In this document: piece after piece, positions 23,401 through 37,035 of the stretch | How positions within the stretch are numbered: the first letter of the stretch is position 1 | How the letters are laid out: each line of letters starts with the position of its first letter | NCBI GenBank assembly: GCA_032718475.1 | Contig: JAUCBJ010006165.1 | Location: forward strand, 1-54,680 | DNA from: Nemertoderma westbladi | Taxonomy: Eukaryota > Xenacoelomorpha > Nemertodermatida > Nemertodermatidae | Direction of reading: 5' to 3' | Length of the DNA: 54,680 nucleotides | Notes under the pieces: model-generated | Told to the model about the DNA's origin: nothing | What the model saw: only the letters and a program-made list of their open reading frames with translations | The model's database searches: none | Position numbers and translations under genes: made by a program

Positions 23401-26400
23401 TACCAGCAGTATTTAATTGCACCTACCAGCAGTATTTAATTGGACCTACCAGCAGTATTTAATTGGACTTACCAGCAGTATTTAATTGCACCTACCAGCA
23501 GTATTTAATTGCACCTACCAGCAGTATTTAATTGGACTTACCAGCAGTATTTAATTGCACCTACCAGCAGTATTTAATTGCACCTACCAGCAGTATTTAA
23601 TTGGACCTATCAGCAGTATTTAATTGCACCTACCAGCAGTATTTAATTGGACCTACCAGCAGTATTTAATTGGACCTATCAGCAGTATTTAATTGCACCT
23701 ACCAGCAGTATTTAATTGGACCTATCAGCAGTATTTAATTGCACCTACCAGCAGTATTTAATTGGACCTACCAGCAGTATTTAATTGGACCCACCAGCAG
23801 TATTTAATTGAACCTACAAGCAGTATTTAATTGGACCTACCAGCAGTATTTAATTGCACCTACCAGCAGTATTTAATTGGACCTACCAGCAGTATTTAAT
23901 TGGACTTACCAGCAGTATTTAATTGCACCTACCAGCAGTATTTAATTGGACCTACCAGCAGTATTTAATTGGACCTATCAGCAGTATTTAATTGCACCTA
24001 CCAGCAGTATTTAATTGGACCTATCCGCAGTATTTAATTGAACCTACAAGCAGTATTTAATTGGAACTACCAGCAGTATTTAATTGCACCTACCAGCAGT
24101 ATTTAATTGCACCTACCAGCAGTATTTAATTGGACCTATCAGCAGTATTTAATTGCACCTACCAGCAGTATTTAATTGGACCTATCAGCAGTATTTAATT
24201 GCACCTACCAGCAGTATTTAATTGCACCTACCAGCAGTATTTAATTGAACCTACAAGCAGTATTTAATTGGACCTACCAGCAGTATTTAATTGCACCTAC
24301 CAGCAGTATTTAATTGGACCTACCAGCAGTATTTAATTGGACCTACCAGCAGTATTTAATTGCACCTACCAGCAGTATTTATTTGCACCTACCAGCAGTA
24401 TTTAATTGCACCTACCAGCAGTATTTAATTGAACCTACAAGCAGTATTTAATTGGACCTACCAGCAGTATTTAATTGGACTCACAAGCAGTATTTAATTG
24501 AACCTACAAGCAGTATTTAATTGGACCCACAAGCAGTATTTAATTGAACCTACAAGCAGTATTTAATTGGACCTACCAGCAGTATTTAATTGGACCTACC
24601 AGCAGTATTTAATTGGACCTACAAGCAGTATTTAATTGGACCCACAAGCAGTATTTAATTGAACCTACAAGCAGTATTTAATTGGACCTACCAGCAGTAT
24701 TTAATTGGACCTACAAGCAGTATTTAATTGGACCTACCAGCAGTATTTAATTGGACCTACAAGCAGTATTTAATTGCACCTACCAGCAGTATTTAATTGG
24801 ACCTACAAGCAGTATTTAATTGCACCTACCAGCAGTATTTAATTGGACCTACAAGCAGTATTTAATTGGACCCACAAGCAGTATTTAATTGAACCTACAA
24901 GCAGTATTTAATTGGACCTACCAGCAGTATTTAATTGGACCTACAAGCAGTATTTAATTGGACCTACCAGCAGTATTTAATTGGACCTACAAGCAGTATT
25001 TAATTGCACCTACCAGCAGTATTTAATTGGACCTACAAGCAGTATTTAATTGCACCTACCAGCAGTATTTAATTGGACCTACAAGCAGTATTTAATTGGA
25101 CCCACAAGCAGTATTTAATTGAACCTACAAGCAGTATTTAATTGGACCTACCAGCAGTATTTAATTGGACCTACAAGCAGTATTTAATTGGACCTACCAG
25201 CAGTATTTAATTGGACCTACAAGCAGTATTTAATTGCACCTACCAGCAGTATTTAATTGGACCTACAAGCAGTATTTAATTGGACCCACAAGCAGTATTT
25301 AATTGAACCTACAAGCAGTATTTAATTGGACCCACAAGCAGTATTTAATTGAACCTACAAGCAGTATTTAATTGGACCTACCAGCAGTATTTAATTGGAC
25401 CTACCAGCAGTATTTAATTGGACCTACAAGCAGTATTTAATTGCACCTACCAGCAGTATTTAATTGGACCTATCAGCAGTATTTAATTGCACCTACCAGC
25501 AGTATTTAATTGGACCTACCAGCAGTATTTAATTGAACCTACAAGCAGTATTTAATTGGACCTACCAGCAGTATTTAATTGGACCTACAAGCAGTATTTA
25601 ATTGCACCTACCAGAAGTATTTAATTGGACCTATCAGCAGTATTTAATTGCACCTACCAGCAGTATTTAATTGGACCTACCAGCAGTATTTAATTGAACC
25701 TACAAGCAGTATTTAATTGGACCTACCAGCAGTATTTAATTGAACCTACAAGCAGTATTTAATTGGACCTACCAGCAGTATTTAATTGGACCCACAAGCA
25801 GTATTTAATTGGACCTACCAGCAGTATTTAATTGGACCTACAAGCAGTATTTAATTGCACCTACCAGCAGTATTTAATTGGACCTATCAGCAGTATTTAA
25901 TTGCACCTACCAGCAGTATTTAATTGGACCTACCAGCAGTATTTAATTGGACCTATCAGCAGTATTTAATTGCACCTACCAGCAGTATTTAATTGGACCT
26001 ATCAGCAGTATTTAATTGCACCTACCAGCAGTATTTAATTGGACCTACCAGCAGTATTTAATTGAACCTACAAGCAGTATTTAATTGGACCTACCAGCAG
26101 TATTTAATTGCACCTACCAGCAGTATTTAATTGGACCTACCAGCAGTATTTAATTGGACCTACCAGCAGTATTTAATTGGACCCACCAGCAGTATTTAAT
26201 TGAACCTACAAGCAGTATTTAATTGGACCTACCAGCAGTATTTAATTGCACCTACCAGCAGTATTTAATTGGACCTACCAGCAGTATTTAATTGGACCTA
26301 CCAGCAGTATTTAATTGCACCTACCAGCAGTATTTAATTGGACCTACCAGCAGTATTTAATTGGACCTATCAGCAGTATTTAATTGCACCTACCAGCAGT

Positions 26401-29400
26401 ATTTAATTGGACCTATCCGCAGTATTTAATTGAACCTACAAGCAGTATTTAATTGGAACTACCAGCAGTATTTAATTGCACCTACCAGCAGTATTTAATT
26501 GCACCTACCAGCAGTATTTAATTGGACCTATCAGCAGTATTTAATTGCACCTACCAGCAGTATTTAATTGGACCTATCAGCAGTATTTAATTGCACCTAC
26601 CAGCAGTATTTAATTGCACCTACCAGCAGTATTTAATTGAACCTACAAGCAGTATTTAATTGGACCTACCAGCAGTATTTAATTGCACCTACCAGCAGTA
26701 TTTAATTGGACCTACCAGCAGTATTTAATTGGACCTACCAGCAGTATTTAATTGCACCTACCAGCAGTATTTATTTGCACCTACCAGCAGTATTTAATTG
26801 CACCTACCAGCAGTATTTAATTGAACCTACAAGCAGTATTTAATTGGACCTACCAGCAGTATTTAATTGGACTCACAAGCAGTATTTAATTGAACCTACA
26901 AGCAGTATTTAATTGGACCCACAAGCAGTATTTAATTGAACCTACAAGCAGTATTTAATTGGACCTACCAGCAGTATTTAATTGGACCTACCAGCAGTAT
27001 TTAATTGGACCTACAAGCAGTATTTAATTGGACCCACAAGCAGTATTTAATTGAACCTACAAGCAGTATTTAATTGGACCTACCAGCAGTATTTAATTGG
27101 ACCTACAAGCAGTATTTAATTGGACCTACCAGCAGTATTTAATTGGACCTACAAGCAGTATTTAATTGCACCTACCAGCAGTATTTAATTGGACCTACAA
27201 GCAGTATTTAATTGCACCTACCAGCAGTATTTAATTGGACCTACAAGCAGTATTTAATTGGACCCACAAGCAGTATTTAATTGAACCTACAAGCAGTATT
27301 TAATTGGACCTACCAGCAGTATTTAATTGGACCTACAAGCAGTATTTAATTGGACCTACCAGCAGTATTTAATTGGACCTACAAGCAGTATTTAATTGCA
27401 CCTACCAGCAGTATTTAATTGGACCTACAAGCAGTATTTAATTGCACCTACCAGCAGTATTTAATTGGACCTACAAGCAGTATTTAATTGGACCCACAAG
27501 CAGTATTTAATTGAACCTACAAGCAGTATTTAATTGGACCTACCAGCAGTATTTAATTGGACCTACAAGCAGTATTTAATTGGACCTACCAGCAGTATTT
27601 AATTGGACCTACAAGCAGTATTTAATTGCACCTACCAGCAGTATTTAATTGGACCTACAAGCAGTATTTAATTGGACCCACAAGCAGTATTTAATTGAAC
27701 CTACAAGCAGTATTTAATTGGACCCACAAGCAGTATTTAATTGAACCTACAAGCAGTATTTAATTGGACCTACCAGCAGTATTTAATTGGACCTACCAGC
27801 AGTATTTAATTGGACCTACAAGCAGTATTTAATTGCACCTACCAGCAGTATTTAATTGGACCTATCAGCAGTATTTAATTGCACCTACCAGCAGTATTTA
27901 ATTGGACCTACCAGCAGTATTTAATTGAACCTACAAGCAGTATTTAATTGGACCTACCAGCAGTATTTAATTGGACCTACAAGCAGTATTTAATTGCACC
28001 TACCAGAAGTATTTAATTGGACCTATCAGCAGTATTTAATTGCACCTACCAGCAGTATTTAATTGGACCTACCAGCAGTATTTAATTGAACCTACAAGCA
28101 GTATTTAATTGGACCTACCAGCAGTATTTAATTGAACCTACAAGCAGTATTTAATTGGACCTACCAGCAGTATTTAATTGGACCCACAAGCAGTATTTAA
28201 TTGGACCTACCAGCAGTATTTAATTGGACCTACAAGCAGTATTTAATTGCACCTACCAGCAGTATTTAATTGGACCTACAAGCAGTATTTAATTGCACCT
28301 ACCAGCAGTATTTAAATGAACCTACAAGCAGTATTTAATTGGACCTACAAGCAGTATTTAATTGCACCTACCAGCAGTATTTAATTGGACCTATCAGCAG
28401 TATTTAATTGGACCTATCAGCAGTATTTAATTGGACCTACCAGCAGTATTTAATTGCACCTACCAGCAGTATTTAATTGGACCTATCAGCAGTATTTAAT
28501 TGCACCTACCAGCAGTATTTAATTGGACCTATCAGCAGTATTTAATTGCACCTACCAGCAGTATTTAATTGGACCTACAAGCAGTATTTAATTGGACCTA
28601 CCAGCAGTATTTAATTGCACCTACCAGCAGTATTTAATTGAACCTACAAGCAGTATTTAATTGGACCTACAAGCAGTATTTAATTGCACCTACCAGCAGT
28701 ATTTAATTGGACCTATCAGCAGTATTTAATTGGACCTATCAGCAGTATTTAATTGCACCTACCAGCAGTATTTAATTGGACCTATCAGCAGTATTTAATT
28801 GCACCTACCAGCAGTATTTAATTGGACCCACAAGCAGTATTTAATTGAACCTACAAGCAGTATTTAATTGGACCTACCAGCAGTATTTAATTGGACCTAC
28901 CAGCAGTATTTAATTGCACCTACCAGCAGTATTTAATTGGACCTACAAGCAGTATTTAATTGAACCTACAAGCAGTATTTAATTGGACCTACAAGCAGTA
29001 TTTAATTGCACCTACCAGCAGTATTTAATTGAACCTACAAGCAGTATTTAATTGGACCTACAAGCAGTATTTAATTGCACCTACCAGCAGTATTTAATTG
29101 GACCTATCAGCAGTATTTAATTGCACCTACCAGCAGTATTTAATTGGACCTACCAGCAGTATTTAATTGGACCTACAAGCAGTATTTAATTGCACCTACC
29201 AGCAGTATTTAATTGGACCTATCAGCAGTATTTAATTGCACCTACCAGCAGTATTTAAATGGACCTACCAGCAGTATTTAATTGAACCTACAAGCAGTAT
29301 TTAATTGGACCTACCAGCAGTATTTAATTGCACCTACCAGCAGTATTTAATTGGACCTACCAGCAGTATTTAATTGGACTTATCAGCAGTATTTAATTGC

Positions 29401-32400
29401 ACCTACCAGCAGTATTTAATTGCACCTACCAGCAGTATTTAATTGCACCTACCAGCAGTATTTAATTGAACCTACAAGCAGTATTTAATTGGACCTACCA
29501 GCAGTATTTAATTGGACCCACAAGCAGTATTTAATTGGACCTACCAGCAGTATTTAATTGGACCTACAAGCAGTATTTAATTGCACCTACCAGCAGTATT
29601 TAATTGGACCTATCAGCAGTATTTAATTGCACCTACCAGCAGTATTTAATTGGACCCACAAGCAGTATTTAATTGGACCTACCAGTAGTATTTAATTGGA
29701 CCTACAAGCAGTATTTAATTGGACCCACCAGCAGTATTTAATTGGACCCACCAGCAGTATTTAATTGGACCTACCAGCAGTATTTAATTGGACCTACCAG
29801 CAGTATTTAATTGGACCTACCAGCAGTATTTAATTGGACCTACCAGCAGTATTTAATTGGACCTACCAGCAGTATTTAATTGGACCTACCAGCAGTATTT
29901 AATTGAACCTACAAGCAGTATTTAATTGGACCTACCAGCAGTATTTAATTGGACCCACAAGCAGTATTTAATTGGACCTACCAGCAGTATTTAATTGGAC
30001 CTACAAGCAGTATTTAATTGCACCTACCAGCAGTATTTAATTGGACCTATCAGCAGTATTTAATTGCACCTACCAGCAGTATTTAATTGGACCTACCAGC
30101 AGTATTTAATTGAACCTACAAGCAGTATTTAATTGGACCTACCAGCAGTATTTAATTGGACCTACAAGCAGTATTTAATTGCACCTACCAGCAGTATTTA
30201 ATTGGACCTATCAGCAGTATTTAATTGCACCTACCAGCAGTATTTAATTGGACCTACCAGCAGTATTTAATTGGACCTACCAGCAGTATTTAATTGGACC
30301 TACCAGCAGTATTTAATTGGACCTATCAGCAGTATTTAATTGCACCTACCAGCAGTATTTAATTGGACCTATCAGCAGTATTTAATTGCACCTACCAGCA
30401 GTATTTAATTGGACCTACCAGCAGTATTTAATTGAACCTACAAGCAGTATTTAATTGGACCTACCAGCAGTATTTAATTGCACCTACCAGCAGTATTTAA
30501 TTGGACCTACCAGCAGTATTTAATTGGACCCACCAGCAGTATTTAATTGAACCTACAAGCAGTATTTAATTGGACCTACCAGCAGTATTTAATTGCACCT
30601 ACCAGCAGTATTTAATTGGACCTACCAGCAGTATTTAATTGGACTTACCAGCAGTATTTAATTGCACCTACCAGCAGTATTTAATTGGACCTACCAGCAG
30701 TATTTAATTGGACCTATCAGCAGTATTTAATTGCACCTACCAGCAGTATTTAATTGCACCTACCAGCAGTATTTAATTGGACCTACCAGCAGTATTTAAT
30801 TGGACCTACCAGCAGTATTTAATTGGACCTACCAGCAGTATTTAATTGGACCCACAAGCAGTATTTAATTGGACCTACCAGTAGTATTTAATTGGACCTA
30901 CAAGCAGTATTTAATTGGACCCACCAGCAGTATTTAATTGGACCCACCAGCAGTATTTAATTGGACCTACCAGCAGTATTTAATTGGACCTACCAGCAGT
31001 ATTTAATTGGACCTACCAGCAGTATTTAATTGGACCTACCAGCAGTATTTAATTGCACCTACCAGCAGTATTTAATTGGACCCACAAGCAGTATTTAATT
31101 GGACCTACCAGTAGTATTTAATTGGACCTACAAGCAGTATTTAATTGGACCCACCAGCAGTATTTAATTGGACCCACCAGCAGTATTTAATTGGACCTAC
31201 CAGCAGTATTTAATTGGACCTACCAGCAGTATTTAATTGGACCTACCAGCAGTATTTAATTGGACCTACCAGCAGTATTTAATTGGACCTACCAGCAGTA
31301 TTTAATTGGACCTACCAGCAGTATTTAATTGAACCTACAAGCAGTATTTAATTGGACCTACCAGCAGTATTTAATTGGACCCACAAGCAGTATTTAATTG
31401 GACCTACCAGCAGTATTTAATTGGACCTACAAGCAGTATTTAATTGCACCTACCAGCAGTATTTAATTGGACCTATCAGCAGTATTTAATTGCACCTACC
31501 AGCAGTATTTAATTGGACCTACCAGCAGTATTTAATTGAACCTACAAGCAGTATTTAATTGGACCTACCAGCAGTATTTAATTGGACCTACAAGCAGTAT
31601 TTAATTGCACCTACCAGCAGTATTTAATTGGACCTATCAGCAGTATTTAATTGCACCTACCAGCAGTATTTAATTGGACCTACCAGCAGTATTTAATTGG
31701 ACCTACCAGCAGTATTTAATTGCACCTACCAGCAGTATTTAATTGGACCTACAAGCAGTATTTAATTGAACCTACAAGCAGTATTTAATTGGACCTACAA
31801 GCAGTATTTAATTGCACCTACCAGCAGTATTTAATTGAACCTACAAGCAGTATTTAATTGGACCTACCAGCAGTATTTAATTGGACCTACCAGCAGTATT
31901 TAATTGGACCTACAAGCAGTATTTAATTGCACCTACCAGCAGTATTTAATTGGACCTATCAGCAGTATTTAATTGGACCTATCAGCAGTATTTAATTGCA
32001 CCTACCAGCAGTATTTAATTGGACCTACCAGCAGTATTTAATTGGACCTACAAGCAGTATTTAATTGCACCTACCAGCAGTATTTAATTGAACCTACAAG
32101 CAGTATTTAATTGGACCTACAAGCAGTATTTAATTGCACCTACCAGCAGTATTTAATTGGACCTATCAGCAGTATTTAATTGGACCTATCAGCAGTATTT
32201 AATTGCACCTACCAGCAGTATTTAATTGGACCTATCAGCAGTATTTAATTGCACCTACCAGCAGTATTTAATTGGACCTACAAGCAGTATTTAATTGGAC
32301 CTACCAGCAGTATTTAATTGGACCTACCAGCAGTATTTAATTGAACCTACAAGCAGTATTTAATTGCACCTACAAGCAGTATTTAATTGCACCTACAAGC

Positions 32401-35400
32401 AGTATTTAATTGGACTTACCAGCAGTATTTAATTGGACCTACCAGCAGTATTTAATTGGACCTACCAGCAGTATTTAATTGCACCTACCAGCAGTATTTA
32501 ATTGGACCTACAAGCAGTATTTAATTGAACCTACAAGCAGTATTTAATTGGACCTACAAGCAGTATTTAATTGCACCTACCAGCAGTATTTAATTGAACC
32601 TACAAGCAGTATTTAATTGGACCTACAAGCAGTATTTAATTGCACCTACCAGCAGTATTTAATTGGACCTATCAGCAGTATTTAATTGCACCTACCAGCA
32701 GTATTTAATTGGACCTACCAGCAGTATTTAATTGGACCTACAAGCAGTATTTAATTGCACCTACCAGCAGTATTTAATTGGACCTATCAGCAGTATTTAA
32801 TTGCACCTACCAGCAGTATTTAATTGGACCTACCAGCAGTATTTAATTGAACCTACAAGCAGTATTTAATTGGACCTACCAGCAGTATTTAATTGCACCT
32901 ACCAGCAGTATTTAATTGGACCTACCAGCAGTATTTAATTGGACTTACCAGCAGTATTTAATTGCACCTACCAGCAGTATTTAATTGCACCTACCAGCAG
33001 TATTTAATTGCACCTACCAGCAGTATTTAATTGAACCTACAAGCAGTATTTAATTGGACCTACCAGCAGTATTTAATTGGACCCACAAGCAGTATTTAAT
33101 TGGACCTACCAGCAGTATTTAATTGGACCTACAAGCAGTATTTAATTGCACCTACCAGCAGTATTTAATTGGACCTATCAGCAGTATTTAATTGCACCTA
33201 CCAGCAGTATTTAATTGGACCCACAAGCAGTATTTAATTGGACCTACCAGTAGTATTTAATTGGACCTACAAGCAGTATTTAATTGCACCTACCAGCAGT
33301 ATTTAATTGGACCTATCAGCAGTATTTAATTGCACCTACCAGCAGTATTTAATTGAACCTACAAGCAGTATTTAATTGAACCTACAAGCAGTATTTAATT
33401 GGACCTACCAGCAGTATTTAATTGGACCTACAAGCAGTATTTAATTGCACCTACCAGCAGTATTTAATTGGACCTATCAGCAGTATTTAATTGCACCTAC
33501 CAGCAGTATTTAATTGGACCTACCAGCAGTATTTAATTGGACCTATCAGCAGTATTTAATTGCACCTACCAGCAGTATTTAATTGGACCTATCAGCAGTA
33601 TTTAATTGCACCTACCAGCAGTATTTAATTGGACCTACCAGCAGTATTTAATTGAACCTACAAGCAGTATTTAATTGGACCTACCAGCAGTATTTAATTG
33701 CACCTACCAGCAGTATTTAATTGGACCTACCAGCAGTATTTAATTGGACCTACCAGCAGTATTTAATTGGACCCACCAGCAGTATTTAATTGAACCTACA
33801 AGCAGTATTTAATTGGACCTACCAGCAGTATTTAATTGCACCTACCAGCAGTATTTAATTGGACCTACCAGCAGTATTTAATTGGACTTACCAGCAGTAT
33901 TTAATTGCACCTACCAGCAGTATTTAATTGGACCTACCAGCAGTATTTAATTGGACCTATCAGCAGTATTTAATTGCACCTACCAGCAGTATTTAATTGG
34001 ACCTATCCGCAGTATTTAATTGAACCTACAAGCAGTATTTAATTGGAACTACCAGCAGTATTTAATTGCACCTACCAGCAGTATTTAATTGCACCTACCA
34101 GCAGTATTTAATTGGACCTATCAGCAGTATTTAATTGCACCTACCAGCAGTATTTAATTGGACCTATCAGCAGTATTTAATTGCACCTACCAGCAGTATT
34201 TAATTGCACCTACCAGCAGTATTTAATTGAACCTACAAGCAGTATTTAATTGGACCTACCAGCAGTATTTAATTGCACCTACCAGCAGTATTTAATTGGA
34301 CCTACCAGCAGTATTTAATTGGACTTACCAGCAGTATTTAATTGCACCTACCAGCAGTATTTATTTGCACCTACCAGCAGTATTTAATTGCACCTACCAG
34401 CAGTATTTAATTGAACCTACAAGCAGTATTTAATTGGACCTACCAGCAGTATTTAATTGGACTCACAAGCAGTATTTAATTGAACCTACAAGCAGTATTT
34501 AATTGGACCCACAAGCAGTATTTAATTGAACCTACAAGCAGTATTTAATTGGACCTACCAGCAGTATTTAATTGGACCTACCAGCAGTATTTAATTGGAC
34601 CTACAAGCAGTATTTAATTGCACCTACCAGCAGTATTTAATTGGACCTACAAGCAGTATTTAATTGGACCCACAAGCAGTATTTAATTGAACCTACAAGC
34701 AGTATTTAATTGGACCTACCAGCAGTATTTAATTGGACCTACAAGCAGTATTTAATTGGACCTACCAGCAGTATTTAATTGGACCTACAAGCAGTATTTA
34801 ATTGCACCTACCAGCAGTATTTAATTGGACCTACAAGCAGTATTTAATTGCACCTACCAGCAGTATTTAATTGGACCTACAAGCAGTATTTAATTGGACC
34901 CACAAGCAGTATTTAATTGAACCTACAAGCAGTATTTAATTGGACCTACCAGCAGTATTTAATTGGACCTACAAGCAGTATTTAATTGGACCTACCAGCA
35001 GTATTTAATTGGACCTACAAGCAGTATTTAATTGCACCTACCAGCAGTATTTAATTGGACCTACAAGCAGTATTTAATTGCACCTACCAGCAGTATTTAA
35101 TTGGACCTACAAGCAGTATTTAATTGGACCCACAAGCAGTATTTAATTGAACCTACAAGCAGTATTTAATTGGACCTACCAGCAGTATTTAATTGGACCT
35201 ACAAGCAGTATTTAATTGGACCTACCAGCAGTATTTAATTGGACCTACAAGCAGTATTTAATTGCACCTACCAGCAGTATTTAATTGGACCTACAAGCAG
35301 TATTTAATTGGACCCACAAGCAGTATTTAATTGAACCTACAAGCAGTATTTAATTGGACCCACAAGCAGTATTTAATTGAACCTACAAGCAGTATTTAAT

Positions 35401-36475
35401 TGGACCTACCAGCAGTATTTAATTGGACCTACCAGCAGTATTTAATTGGACCTACAAGCAGTATTTAATTGCACCTACCAGCAGTATTTAATTGGACCTA
35501 TCAGCAGTATTTAATTGCACCTACCAGCAGTATTTAATTGGACCTACCAGCAGTATTTAATTGAACCTACAAGCAGTATTTAATTGGACCTACCAGCAGT
35601 ATTTAATTGGACCTACAAGCAGTATTTAATTGCACCTACCAGCAGTATTTAATTGGACCTATCAGCAGTATTTAATTGCACCTACCAGCAGTATTTAATT
35701 GGACCTACCAGCAGTATTTAATTGAACCTACAAGCAGTATTTAATTGGACCTACCAGCAGTATTTAATTGAACCTACAAGCAGTATTTAATTGGACCTAC
35801 CAGCAGTATTTAATTGGACCCACAAGCAGTATTTAATTGGACCTACCAGCAGTATTTAATTGGACCTACAAGCAGTATTTAATTGCACCTACCAGCAGTA
35901 TTTAATTGGACCTACAAGCAGTATTTAATTGCACCTACCAGCAGTATTTAATTGCACCTACCAGCAGTATTTAATTGCACCTACCCGCAGTATTTAATTG
36001 GACCTATCAGCAGTATTTAATTGCACCTACCAGCAGTATTTAATTGGACCTACCAGCAGTATTTAATTGGACCTACAAGCAGTATTTAATTGGACCTACC
36101 AGCAGTATTTAATTGCACCTACCAGCAGTATTTAATTGGACCTACCAGCAGTATTTAATTGGACCTACCAGCAGTATTTAATTGCACCTACCAGCAGTAT
36201 TTAATTGGACCTACCAGCAGTATTTAATTGCACCTACCAGCAGTATTTAATTGGACCTACCAGCAGTATTTAATTGCACCTACCAGCAGTATTTAATTGG
36301 ACCTACCAGCAGTATTTAATTGGACCTACCAGCAGTATTTAATTGGACCTACCAGCAGTATTTAATTGGACCTACCAGCAGTATTTAATTGGACCTACCA
36401 GCAGTATTTAATTGGACCTACCAGCAGTATTTAATTGGACCTACCAGCAGTATTTAATTGGACCTACCAGCAGTA
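17424..36475. repeat. Giant 23-bp tandem array, 828 copies, inside a NEK10 intron
   Basis: The unit (plus strand) contains ACCAGCAGTATTTAATTGG. From the first CAGCAG (17,443) to the last (36,468) is 19,025 bp, which is 827 x 23 + 4; the extra 4 bp is one insertion near 19,235. The array therefore has 828 units with no other net length change. Variants fall at a few fixed positions (GG/GC/GA before ACC; CTACC, CTACAAG, CTATC, CTTACC, CCCACC). Rare variants recur at exact multiples of 23 bp: +2,392, +7,590 and +8,050. On the minus strand each unit reads TACTGCTGGTAGGTCC, identical to the end of the adjoining exon plus its donor. Confidence 0.98.
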
Positions 36476-36646
36476 CAGCAGTGTGCCCACCATACTTCTC
36501 ATCAAAGAATTGTGGTGTTTTGTTCTTGCCAAACCGAAGTCCGTAATGGTAACTCTATCGGATTCCCCCAGGAGAATGTTACCCGGAGAAAGATCACGAT
36601 GAACTATGTGTTTTTCCTTATGTAGATAACGAATGGCTAACACAAT
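36468..36646 (-). CDS. NEK10: NEK10 exon: catalytic loop and activation segment
   Basis: 179 bp between acceptor gtaacag (36,647-36,653) and donor GTAGGT (36,462-36,467). It encodes [20 protein letters not shown] (HRD catalytic loop with the metal-binding Asn), [10 protein letters not shown] (DFG) and MVGTLLYC, joining through TG to CPEII of the next exon. HKEK.IVHRDL.P.NI.L and the CPE in place of APE are typical of NEK10. All catalytic residues visible are intact. The exon ends inside the last unit of the 23-bp array, so its donor is one of hundreds of near-identical copies. It is the most upstream NEK10 exon I could find in the window. Confidence 0.95.
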
Positions 36647-36829
36647 CTGTTACAAAATGAAAAACAGTAAAATTAATGGCTGGCACCACATTAACAACTA
36701 CATGGTGTTACAGCTCCTATAATGGAGGAGCCACTGACAGCTAAGTACTTTTCAATCTCTCATCAATCAGATATTCTGAGGACGTTCGGATTGCAAGATT
36801 TAATATAGTGATGTTAAGCGAGTAGCGCC

Positions 36830-37035
36830 CACCCCTACCCTCTCGGGTAGCAGCTATCGAAAGAGGAGCCTTCGGGTCGCCTTCGGCTTCAGCCGACTGT
36901 TTGCTTTGTTTTGTAAGCGAAAAATAACAATCGACCCTAACAGGATCAATCAGGGCTCGAACCCGGTAACTAGATTTCAAATTCCGCTTCTTCAGCAGGG
37001 TGTGTTGTGTCTAAAACCACTGAGCTACAGGGACA
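36830..37035 (-). mobile_element. tRNA-derived SINE
   Basis: The reverse strand from about 37,033 reads CCTGTAGCTCAGTGGTTTTA (A box) and, about 55 nt later, CCGGGTTCGAGCCC (B box). The spacing and sequence are tRNA-like, but no cloverleaf closes, so it is a SINE head and not a tRNA gene. The body towards 36,830 contains GAAGCCGAAGGCGACCCGAA; its 3' end is not defined. Confidence 0.65.

Noticed and set aside
17424-36475. CRISPR-like array
   Set aside because: Units are contiguous with no spacers, and the genome is an animal's; it is a minisatellite.
36468-36500. A frameshift in the NEK10 activation segment
   Set aside because: It came from a misread in my first reverse complement; on re-reading, the frame is continuous through MVGTLLYC to the donor.
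36950-37033. A functional tRNA gene
   Set aside because: A and B boxes are present, but no acceptor stem or full cloverleaf could be formed; more likely a SINE head.
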